A DNA stretch of 64,000 bases from Trichoplax adhaerens (taxonomy: Eukaryota; Placozoa; Uniplacotomia; Trichoplacea; Trichoplacidae). Under the pieces are notes generated by a model. The model worked only from the letters and a program-made list of their open reading frames with translations, made no database searches and was not told where the DNA came from. Positions 1 to 12,300 of the stretch are shown here, one piece after another. The translations under genes were made by a program, and so were the position numbers. Numbering within the stretch: the first letter of the stretch is position 1; each line of letters starts with the position of its first letter. The stretch lies in contig NW_002060950.1 in NCBI RefSeq assembly GCF_000150275.1, forward strand, positions 1,538,106 through 1,602,105, read 5' to 3'.

Positions 1-129
1 ACGAGCAATCAAGCTACTACATTCTCATCGTTATTGCTATCTAGTATAGACGCAATGTATCGTCGATTTCATCCATTGAACGATGCGGAAATGCAACAGG
101 CTAGGGATACAAGTATCCTGAATTACTAA
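1..129 (+). CDS. 3' terminal exon of an unidentified upstream gene (partial)
   Basis: The plus strand is open from the window edge to a TAA at 127-129, about 42 residues containing SSIDAMYRRFHPLNDAEMQQ. An AATAAA polyadenylation signal follows at 204-209, as expected for the last exon of a gene lying to the left. The peptide does not resemble the N-terminus of MMS19, which begins just downstream, so it is read as a separate gene. I do not recognise the family. It could also be a chance open stretch. Confidence 0.4.
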   Translation, partial: TSNQATTFSSLLLSSIDAMYRRFHPLNDAEMQQARDTSILNY

Positions 130-331
130 CTTGTCAATACAGTCTCATTGCTGCTTCAACCAATATTACAATTCAATAGTACTTTCCTTGCGAAAGTGAA
201 GAGAATAAACACAAATGCATCTTCATACGCTTTTATCCTGTCATGCAAGCTATGTTGACAAGGATAGAATATACTTGGTTTACAGCTGATAATTACTATT
301 AAACCACTGGCTCTTTTCTTCATTGATGTTA

Positions 332-3300
332 GGTATCTACGATGGCCACATCAAGTTAAGCACCATAGTAGAATTGTTAGGGTAAATATATATAATTCAT
401 ACTATGATTTCACTCCTTTGGTATTGGATATCATGACATTAGTTATTAGAAGGAATAAAGCTATACGTTATGTCACAGGCGAAGTAAGATAATCATGTTT
501 CTTACAGTTTTCTATTATTGTACCTTCATTTTAGACCTTATTTAACAAGTGTAGAACATGAAAAGCGATTACAAGGTATGAAGTTACTCTCGGAAGTCCT
601 GCAAATGTTGTCCATGTATAAAATGCAAGCTACAGAAGGTATGTAACTTTTAGGATATCCGCAGCTAGTCTTCATTAATGAGATAGATGAGGTTAATATC
701 AAATCATTTTCAATATATTAAACATATATACATGACTGCCAATAGTAATGGGAGTAAATCAAGATTAATAAGCAACAACATTTATGATGTATTACGTCTT
801 TGTTCATTCGAACTTTGTCTAATCTATAATGCTAATCTATTCTGATAGAGATACAATATTGATCGACATTATTATTGATAGATTGATGAAACCAATAATA
901 TCTATTTGCCAATCATGTATTCTGTATTTATAAGATAATCTTGTGATGTGGCAAAATAGCATCTGCGTTGATGACTTCAACGTTTCCATAGTCAACTAAT
1001 TTCTTCTTTCTTCTGCGAATGATATAGTCCAGCTGTTAGTCGCATTCTATTCTGATCGATTACAAGATCATTTCTCTATATTGCCTGAAACATTACGTGG
1101 TATACTTGCATTGGTAAGGATGTGCGAATATTTAGATTTATTTTCAGATAATACTTGCTGCACTTAAATAATAGTATTAGTACACAGCATCAGTAGAGAC
1201 TTGTCCGTAAGTTCCTTCATGATAATGATTGACTCCTTATCGAATACAGATATTATACTATACTATGTAGTAAGCATATTATTGATTAACTTGACAGGTA
1301 CAGCATCAAATAATTTCGGAAGAAGATGCTGTTACTATAGTGAAGGGAATATTTAAAGAGGTTCAAAATCAGGTACGCATATCTTCACATACATACTATG
1401 GATTATTCTCTGCATTCCTGCCTTGCATTCACTGTATAAAGAAATTAACTCTTCGAGTTGTAATATCATTTCTTGCTATAATTAATGTTAGGCATTATTA
1501 CAAGCTGACAGAAATAAGGTCTACGCAATTCTAGCTGGATTATTAGATAAACACTATGAAGGTTAATGGTGATAAATTACTTAACTACCTATCTTTGGCG
1601 TAATTTATAGCTACACTACAACTATATTAACGTCTTCACAGGTATCAAAATTATGGATGCAGACTTTGTATTTGGTTATATCCAAGTAATGGACGGTGAA
1701 AAGGTATTAATGTATCATAGAGACTATATGCGATCGCTCTTACAAGACTCTAATTGTATCCTCTCGTCCTTTATGACTAACCATAAGCAATCGTATTAAC
1801 TTACTTTCAAATAATGAATTTCAATTCTGTTTCCGCTCACTTTAGGACCCTAGAAATTTACTGCTTGCTTTAAAAATTGCAAAATTTATAGTCCAAAATT
1901 TCAATATTGGTAAGTGCATGCTGTTACCTCGTTTTTTATTTTAATTTTGCATTATAAAAGCTATATTCCCTTTAAAATAAGCCATCTTTTTCGATTTGTA
2001 ATGAATAGATTTATTTCTGGACGATTTTTTCGAAATTATATCATGCTATTTTCCGATTGATTTTACACCGGTAATGACTTGATATGGAAATATAGTTTAA
2101 TTTTGTTTAGTATGTTGGAATAATATAAATGGTGTTAATAATTCCCATTGGAAACGGTACATGCCGCAAATCTTTTAACTGTAGTTGGGTCTTTATATTG
2201 ACTATTTCACTCATCTAGCCTCCAAATCTACCTAGCAATGAAAATGTAACCAAAGAAGATCTTATTATTGTATTGCGTGAGAGTTTAACATCCACAAGAA
2301 AATTTGCTGGAGTTAGCGAAATTCTTAACATTTCATATTTCAAAGTATTTTAATTTGAATCATGTACGCATTGAATGACATCTTCTTTATTGATTTCAAG
2401 CTTCTCTTGCCAATGTTATTGGATAAGTTGTCGTCGGATGTACAGAGTGCGAAGTTAGACTCCTTACAAACTATGGTTGTAGTTAATATATTCATATCAA
2501 GATCCTTTTTAGGAATCGTTAGCTATATCACTGATATACGTAATTCTTCATTATTACAGATTTCATGTGCCAAAATTTATACTGCAACTGATTTTCAAGA
2601 GTATTTACAACCTATTTGGACGGCTATCCGACAGGAAGTATGTTTATCAAATAGCTACCTCGATAATTTTGCAAACATGTGAAAAATTTATTTATTACCA
2701 TAATGTAGGTTTTTCTCTCTATGGACGATCAAGTTCAGGTAAGGAATGAATAATTACGTAAACAATCGATATTTCATCAACAATTTTGTAATATGAATAG
2801 CTTAAGAATTAATCGATTCAATTTTAGGAACTAAGTTTAGAAGCACTCAAACATGTCGTTGTAACAATATCAAGTAATTCTTTGCAGGTATACACGTATT
2901 TTTGAACATTATACTTACAATAGCATCTTTTTATTGAATTAGATTATACTTTTGTAATATTAAATATAGCAGCCCGATCAAGACCCTCTCAATGACTTTA
3001 TAAATATGATAGTAACAGGTATAAAATGTTGATGTTAGCTTGTGATAATTGTAGCTGTTATGTTATCTGCTGTTATGCTTGCAATTAGAAACTCAGCAGT
3101 ACTTGCAAGATCCTGAATTAAAGCTTGCCAATCCTTGCGGAAATGTTTTGAATGCGGTAGCTTCCGCATCAGGTATATCGAAAAGCATAGGAATATCCAA
3201 TTAAATTATGTGTGATATACAACTGTGCTAGCTGAAACTTATATTTTTAAAATATGATATCGTAGATCGTTCGTGTTACTCGATATTAACTCCAATCATA

Positions 3301-6300
3301 CCGCGCTTGGTAAATTTGTATAGCACGGATAAGACGGTACGCTACGCTATTGCTCTTTCTTGTCATACATTTACATGGCTTTTAAAATATGCTACATGAG
3401 TTTAATGAGATATTTATCAACGATCGACAAATAATGTTTTGTTAATAAATTAGGTAATCTTTCGATGTAAAGTTCTTGATATCCTTATAAAATTATTAAA
3501 TGCCGCAGCTAATTGCCAACTATCAGGTATGAAATTGAATGTATACATACTAAGTACAGATCTATCCAAATTACGTAATGGTCATATAGATACATCGAAT
3601 ATTAAATTCTTTCTTATAGAACAATTTATAGCCCCGATGGATTGGCACGAAATAGTAAAATTACTCCAATTAGCTATGGATACTTCAGAGGAGGATATTC
3701 GACTTCGTGTCACTGCTTCCTTTTCTATTCTTATCCAAATTAAAGATGCTTTACCAGCTGACGAGGTTAGGTTTTATGCCCTGAACTGCCTAATAATTAA
3801 TTGACATGAAGCATGCTCATTTGATAATGATATACAGCAAAATCTAATTACTTGTATTTCATCTATTATATAAAATTATTACTGTAGATTGAGAGAATTA
3901 GTAATGATATACTAAAACGCGCACTTGAAGACCCATCCAGTATCGTTAGGTAAATTTTTGCATGGATAAATATACTGTCCATGAATATGTGTAAGTTAAT
4001 CAATTAAATACTGCAATAACCTAATCAATGGAATTATGTTAATTAAATATAATTGATAGACATGGTAGTATATCGACATTGGCTACAATTGCTTCCGTGC
4101 TACCTGACGTTATCATTACTACAGTTATCCCTTACATCAGAACCAGTGGTAAATAATAAGATAGATAATACCATAAATAATTGTGAATTGAGGTCGTATA
4201 TCCAATAAACAATGATGAAATGTGCTCTTTTTCCTTGTTGTCATTTTAAAACGCTTAAGGTGTAGATGAATCGTTTTACAATATCCTAGCGGTGACTTCA
4301 TTACATTTGAATGTAATGAAAGAAAGTATTCCCATGTTAATCCAAATGGCTCTTAACTCCATGAAAAGTACGTTGTACTCGTTTTAGCTGGCCAATTTTT
4401 GAAAGCTTGTTATTAACATTTATCCGTGTACCAAATTTCATCACCTCATACTGTGAGGAAAAAGTAAATAAGTATTTGGGTTGAAAAGAGCAATAATCAT
4501 TACAACACATTTTCTAATATTTAGCTAATGAAGATAGCCTGCATTCAACATTCGAAGCGCTTCACAAAATCACCGAATGTTTGTAACATCTTTTACGGTT
4601 TTGAACATTCTTTTACAGTTACTAATTTGCAGCTACTTTTGCAATGTTTAGCTAATGTTAAAAACCGTATCGAAAATTGTCTGTACCTCTACCATTATTT
4701 ATTCGATGACATTCTATGGCTTTGTGTATACAATTCTTTAGAAGGTTAGCGAACAGTTATTAATTATTGTAGCTAAAACTTATCCTAAAAATGTTATATA
4801 AATTAGATATTTTTATCCTATTCTGATATATATAGAATCAATTAACAGCTTCGAATTCAAAACGATTAAAATTATCGCTAGCATTGGCCAACTAATTTAC
4901 CTTAATCTTGATGAAAGGTATGTATATATTTAAGCGAAAGATAGTATTGTTACTGCTACAATGGCTATAAGATTTCTTAGAGAATTATGCAAATAATATG
5001 TTTTTCATTTTATAGTTCTCAAAAGAAGTTCATAGATAACTTGCTTGAGTTATTCATGAATGGTCAAGTTTCCGTACTTAAACCCATGACAGTTATCGAT
5101 GAGCTACCCTTAAAACAATTTTATCCACTAAATGTAGCGTCGTCTCAGCGACAAGTGCAATTAATTGAAATATTGTGTAAAATATTAGGAGCAATTAAAT
5201 TTAGAGTAAGTCTGCGTAGCTAACAAATTAATCGCTGTATTTCTTATCAAAACACGGAAAAAAGTCATATCATCTAACTAATTAAAAGAAAATTACTCAT
5301 ACTATCATTTTAGGATGGAATTTTAAGCCCTAATGACATGATTACTAATTTATTGGATATATCCTGTAAAAGTGTACATCAACCTTCAGCTACCTCTGCC
5401 GCACAACTTCTCTCATCTATCATCAATAAAATGGAGGAAGGTAATAGTACTCAAGTATACAGTCTTAAATTATGCTATTTTACTTACCTAATTACTTTTC
5501 TTAGGAGATCAACTTGAAAATTATATCAAAAGTATTACCAATACAATTTGCAATGTGCTATATAGTAAAAATGTTGAAACGGAAATGAAAAATGCTGTAA
5601 ACACTTGGATTTGGGTAATATTGTGACCTTTGATACGTTTATTTTAATCGATCAAATTTAGATGTTTGCTATACTGTGTCGATATTCGTGCTCTTTGTTT
5701 CATTATTCTAATTTCGATATTAAAACATCGTTTGATGCATCTTTCCAGTTAATGAAAGCTTTAATTATGCGCAGTCATCCGTATTCAAATGAAGCTTTAA
5801 TACAAGTAAACATTCGTCGTAGATTTTGTTTCTTTAAATTATGTTATTATTATTATGATACTTGTAATAGATATTCACTATTTAACATATAAATTTATGT
5901 ATTGTTTAGGTGTTAAAGTTCTTCAAATTGCCAAATGTCGGACATGTTGCCTCAGCAGGCTTTAAAATCATTATTGGCGACGAGGAAAATATTCTTTGCG
6001 AAAGCACGAATGCTATTGTCAAGGTAAAGATAAGCTTAAAACTTTTCATACGCCATTGATCTATTTTTATATACTATAGTACCAAATTCACTATCACACA
6101 GTCTAAATTGATATCCGTTTAACTTTGTGTACTGTACTAGTTTATGTATAAAAATCGATTTTTCATGATGGCATCAGAAAAATTAATGGAAAATTACCGT
6201 ATCGCTTCAAAAGGTAATTACCATAACTATTGCATTTACCGTACTTTAGTATTACTCTCATTTATTGAGGCTAACAAAAGTTAATCTAATTCATTTACTA

Positions 6301-7085
6301 GGTATTAAACACCATTACTTAACGGCTTTATCTCATTTGCTTAATGGTGTGCCAAAGCAAATGTTACTAAATCATCTTCAAATGGTAAGTCTCTCCAATA
6401 AGTACGGTAATAATTTTAGGGATTTGCAAAATCTTCATAAATGAGGTCTAAACAAGTAAGAAGTCGTAACTTTTGAAAAAATAAATATACTGCCTTATAT
6501 ATTTAAGTTAATGCCGTTGCTTGTTGAATCTGTGAGTTGCGACGAAGAGTCACTTCGCCTTTCGTCTTTGCAAACATTACGACCGTTAATAACTGAAGCT
6601 CCTGACATTATCTCCAACTATGTTGCTTCGATGTTGCCTGAGCTCTTGAAATTATGTAACTTTCCGTCCTCCATGGTGATGCTTATGATATTACTTAAAT
6701 TACTGTATTTTTTAGCTTTGTTAGGATTGCTAAAACTCGTTATTACTGTGACTGCTTTCTGACTAATTTACTCTTGTAGAAAATCCGAATATCTGCTCTT
6801 CAATCTGTTAACGATTTAGCTTCCCTTCCAATCCACTTGGTTAGCAACACAGCATAGTAAACTTAAGAATAGTTTTTGACGAAATTAATTGTAAATTTAT
6901 AATTCAATAAAGCTGTACTATCATTAGTTATCTCCGATCTTAATTTTGATTTTAATACTCAGTAAATTTCTTTTTATTAGGTCGTTCCTTACAAATCTAA
7001 AGTTATAAATGAATTGGGTAATACTGTCAATGATAAAAAGAGATTGGTTAGACTAGAAGCTGTGAAATGCAGAAATAACTGGTAA
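332..7085 (+). CDS. MMS19: MMS19, cytosolic iron-sulfur assembly targeting factor (5' end not found)
   Basis: MMS19 is a HEAT-repeat scaffold of the cytosolic Fe-S targeting complex (with CIAO1 and CIAO2B) that delivers clusters to DNA polymerases and helicases such as XPD. About 30 exons can be joined in phase, among them 332-381, 535-638, 1028-1113, 1298-1372, 1492-1561, 1642-1703, 1846-1909, 2009-2070, 2219-2311, 2401-2475, 2560-2637, about 3619-3765, 5017-5204, 5315-5440, 5910-6023, 6301-6384, 6509-6675 and the last, about 6979-7085. Matches run along the whole family: GYIQVMDGEKDPRNLL and QSAKLDSLQTM in the N-terminal half, LMKALIMRSHPYSNEALIQ late, and the diagnostic end NDKKRLVRLEAVKCRNNW before TAA. 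The first recognised residues (IKLSTIVELLG) match about residue 45 of the human protein, so a first coding exon is missing, probably within 210-331. Borders around 4530-4745 are uncertain. AATAAA lies at 7269-7274. Confidence 0.93.
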
Positions 7086-9253
7086 AAATTGCTATAATGC
7101 ATGATACAAAGACAGTAATACTTATCAAATCAATCTATATCTTGTCTGTAAAAAAAAGGACTACAATTGCATCAACTAAATTTTTTAATTCATTTTCTGC
7201 TGTAGGTTTTTACTGTAATCAATCCAAAAAAGCAACAATGATGAAAAAATATTGATAAGAAACTAAATAATAAATATCGTAGAAAAGATAGGCTATACCA
7301 CCTAATGAAAAATGATTGTATTGGTTTGGTAATCACAATTATTTCAATGACATTCTTATGCTCTAATTCCCTTAATGTCTAGCCGAATTATACATGTTAT
7401 ATATTATGATGAATGAACCAATAATACCATTATAAACCACCTACTGTGAATGATTAATCTAGCTACGTTAGAATCATGTATTAATAGGGAATAGTTAACG
7501 TAGTAAACAATTGATCGCATTCCATGATATTGTTTTAATGAAATGATCACGCAAAGGAATTATAGTGATGAACAGAGAATAATGATTGTAATTTGACTGT
7601 CTTAAAGTTCTACCAAATCTATATTATTATTATTTACTTGAATTTTTCTTAGCGCCTGTCAACGTCGAAATGTCATATAACGGCGATTGTAGCATACAAA
7701 CTCATCAACTGTTAATGACCATCAGTAATTTTTTGTTATATAATTTTAACTCACGATTTTATTAACATTTATAACGAATAATGAAATTATGTACGAACAG
7801 AAGCCGAAGTGATTTGCAGTGTTCCAATAGCGTTATTCATATCATAGGGTGAAATAGTGAGTCACCGCAAAGAACATAAACAAACTCTGAGGTTATTTCT
7901 CTAATAAAGTTCTCATTCAAACTAATCCTAGAGAAAAAGAGAGAATAACTGCCATATTGTATCGAGATATTTAAACATTTTCTATCGCGAACAAGCATCT
8001 TTAAACAAGCACAAACGCGCCTGGTACATCTGTAGTATGATACTTCAACCATTATAATGAATAACTATTGTAGAAAAATGTGCTATGTACGTAAATTAAA
8101 ATCCAGTAAGAAATAGCCATTAAAGGTTACATTTCGATTTTATAATCAAATAACACGTAACTATTAAACTTAGACAAATTTATAGTTGATGTTATTGAAC
8201 ATGGTAGGTATCATTAATTGCGAAAGTTAAGAGTTAGAGAAATTTTATAGGTAATAGAATATATAGAATAATGTATGGAAAGGATCGTCATCAGTACAGT
8301 ATAAAGATAAATTTAGGATCACAGACAGCATATGAATATAGTTAGGGTACGCAAATAAATCATTGACGTTGTAAACTTTGTAACGTTACTGTTAATTAAA
8401 ATACTAAATTCTATAAGATAGTTCACAGATATTTTGTCAAACAAAGTTAACGCAAATTCAAAAAATTGTAACTTTCATATAAAATCGATTGATGAAATAT
8501 TACAAATTTTCAAGATGCTTGAGGTAAAATAATTAATTACATTTACATGAAATAATAAGGATGATGACGACATTACAACTTACAGTAAAAAAAAAACGAA
8601 AAAAAGCAAGCACTAACAATAACAGCAAGTATAGTATTGCAATTATCTTTACCTCTTTTTCTATTAATTATCTTGGTTAACTAACTTATAGTCAGCTAGA
8701 AATTGATAAACCAACTCGGAAGTTGAGATTCTGGTAAAGACTACTTTACCGACAAATTATAATCTTTGTAAATGCTTTAGGTTGTCAATACGCAGCCATA
8801 AAATACAGCAATACTGTTTCTAATAGGACTATCATATAGCACATTTACACATATGGGCAAACTACTTGTTACTGTTATATCCTACAGGCAAATAAATGTA
8901 CTAGTTATTTCTTTTATATCTTTTACATCACATAATTCTTCAATGCAAGAAGTCCAAGTATGAAAAATTGCAATTTGGACGGCAACTTTCCATCACTTCT
9001 ACGGTATTTTTCAGTCAAAAAAATTGGAATTCTACCATGCTTTATGATCGACTCGAAGCTATAACATGAAATAAATACTTTGATTAGAAGGAAACATATC
9101 TAATAAATTATGACTAATTAAAGTTATACCGCTACCTACAACTGATGAGATTACATAATAAAATATACCATTTATTACCCGGAATGATAATATTAAAATT
9201 GAATTATAACATAGACATTGATTCTGTAATGCAGGCTTCGGATTGTGTAGAAA
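7086..9253. other. Intergenic stretch between MMS19 and CK1-alpha
   Basis: This is AT-rich DNA between convergent genes with no recognisable coding exon. It probably includes the 3' UTRs of both neighbours and possibly a short last exon of the kinase. A 71-codon minus-strand open frame at 7837-8052 has no family resemblance and no convincing splice context. Confidence 0.5.
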
Positions 9254-9351
9254 CTAATATTTATTTGACTTAATTTTTAAAAATACTACAATACTACATC
9301 CTATTTTACTGGCTTGCTTACTAAGTGTAAAGAAAGACAATATAATCATAC

Positions 9352-12300
9352 CTCTTAATGAAAAGCCTTTACTTTTTCTCCCTTCATCTTCCTTTCGTTT
9401 TTCGTTATCGTTAGATATATAAGCCTGCTGTTGCTGATGATATTCCATTGTTCGCCAATTTCCAATTCCTCCTTTCGACTTTTTGTTATCCTCATCTTTA
9501 CGCTTGTCGCCATCACCAGCAGCTGCTCCAGAAGAAAATTGCTGGTATTCACCTCGCACACCAGATAACAACTTTATTTTTCGATTTTCTTCTTCCTTTC
9601 TCTTGTCAGTTTCTCCACTCGTAGTAGGATTAAGCTGTTGAGATGATTGCAGATGAGCTTGTTGTGTCGAGGTATTTTGCACAGATTTCCTATGTGGTTG
9701 CATTTCTTGTTGTTGTTTTTGCTTCAGTATTGTCCAGTCGAAGACAAAATCATATTGATGATTGAGTGTTTTAAACAGGATTCGAAATAACTGACGCAGG
9801 TACATATAGTCCGGTGGTTCCTCGAATCTTAGGCCACGACAGTAATTAAGATACATTGCAAATTCTGTTGGATATCCCTAAAGCATTAACCATAATTTAG
9901 TTATATATACGACATGTACAAATTAACGATTCACATATACATTTATGTATCATATTCAGATAAGTCAAAAACAAAAATAAAAACGTAGCGGGGTAACAAA
10001 GTCAATGTTATAGTAGAGAGTATTTATAAAAAAATTAACAATAATAATAGCATAATGAGATGACAATCATTTATGCGACATAAATGTACAGTAACTCACT
10101 TTGCATAAAACTTCGATAGGCGTTGACATTTTTTTCTCGCTGATTTTTTCATACTTTTGCCTTTTAGTAGCAGCTTTCAATCCTTGCCACGGTAAACTAG
10201 ATCGATTGAAGTACATTAAAACGTAGCCCAACGATTCCATATCATCACGACGCCTAAAAAATAATAAGAAATATCAAATTATTCAGAATACGATGATATT
10301 TTTCTACAGCTTTTTATATGATAAAGTGATATGACAGTAACGTAATGGTGCTGATTACTGTCGTACTTCTAAAATTTAAAGTAAGTTAACTTTGTACATC
10401 AAAATTACGAGTGCAGTAAAAGTTGGATAACTTACGATTGCTCAATACCCAAATGGGCATTTATGCTTGCATAACGAGCGGTTCCAGTAAGATTTTTGTC
10501 TTCGCGATATTGGATGTGAGCCCGTGATCGACTATCGCGATATTTTTTAGCCAAGCCGTAATCGATAATATATAGCTTGTTCGCATTACGTCCGCAGCCC
10601 ATAAGAAAATTGTCCGGCTTAATGTCACGATGGATAAAGTTTTTGTTATGGATAAATTCAATTCGTCCAATCATCTACAATGACAATAATAATATTTTTT
10701 AGGAATCAAAGCTAGAAAAATTAACTTATCGCATAGCAAAACTGTGATAATCCATTTATGGTAGTAGGATTAGAATAATCGATCGGTTTCATGGTACAAT
10801 GTTTAAACGAAGTCAACGACAATCTTTTGAGAGTATTAAATACTGTAGCTATTTTCAGATATAATCGTAATTATATAGTAGAAAACTATAATACCATAAT
10901 TATTAAACTAATGAATTCTACAGTGTAGATCTATCTAGTATATAAAGCTAAAGGATTTGTCTGGCAGCAGTTTAAATACCGTTGCAAGGTAATGAACATC
11001 ATTTGATGTCAACTTGGTCCAATTAATCAGCATTTAATTACCTTCTACAGTACATCCAGTTTTGACATTTAACTACTTAGATTATACGAATATACTCCAC
11101 AGTACTGATGCGATTTTAGTATTGCTACAATCGCTATCCGGCTTATAATAATTTTTTTACCGCGTGTATAGTTATTTCATCGAACCCTAAAGTATTGACT
11201 ATTGCTATCTAAAATGTATAAGTAGATTTTCGACGTTCGCCTAGCATCACTTCTCACCTGATCTGCTAACATCAATACGGTTTTCATCGTAAACTTTCTT
11301 TGACAGTAATTGAATAAATCTTCCAAACTAGGACCCAATAAATCGATGACCAAAACGTTAAAATCTTTTTCTTGGCCATACCACCTACAAAATTGAAATT
11401 CAGGACAGTATTAGTAAGCATCTTTAAGTTAGCCCATTCATGATTTTATACGAGTACATGAATTTCTTATTTTCTTTCCTTTAATATCTGCTACTCATCT
11501 AATATTCTACTCGCTAATGAAAACAGTATAACGTACTACAGAGTAAAACTTTAGAAAGTTATAATTCTTTTTTCAAGACTCTTAATCAGTGATATCAGAA
11601 AACATTGTCTAACACTTTACTAATATTCACGAAATAGATTCAATTTCATTAAGGTTTTCGCTTTCATCACAGTCAAATATTTTTATAGTAATAACTTCAT
11701 TTGAAATTTTTATAAGAGATTACATCCTATAGTATCGTACAATTTAGAAGAATTATTCGTAAATACTATTGTTCGTATTCTTGTAGATTTAAGGCAGTTA
11801 TTTTAAGACTGTTGATTGATTATTTGATGAATGTAAGAAGCAGCCATATAGTAATTGTAATTGCTCAAGTTAAGATAATACTATTTTTAAGAATATCTCA
11901 CGACTAGAGTTCTTTCATTTCAGTCAGATTAAGGTAATGGAAAAATAGTTGCTAATTTAATCGATATCATCATCACTTCGATTGTTCTTTCGCTTCACTC
12001 TTCCGAATGTAGTAGCAATTTTGTGCCGAACAGTACTAACGATGAAGAGTATGAAATATTTACTGTAAACCAATACCAAAAATTACTGACCTACTGCTAT
12101 ACCGTACATGCCTTAGTTCTTTAAGTTATATTAATTTGATCTGCTGATGTAATGTAACAGTAATAAAAATATTCATAAGTTTTACCATATTAGGTAAAAT
12201 AGGTGACTATGCACTGTTCAACGGCTATAGTAGTGTAGTTAACACGGAGCTATTTCATTGTTGTCCGATGAAAAAGTAACAACATTAAAAAATTATCCCA

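Noticed and set aside
7837-8052. 71-codon minus-strand frame 3' of CK1-alpha
   Set aside because: No homology recognised, no splice sites that connect it to the kinase, and length expected by chance.
9254-9351. Read-through extension of the last CK1-alpha exon (hydrophobic end)
   Set aside because: The composition changes abruptly after a good GTATGA donor, so it is more likely intron, although no downstream exon was identified.
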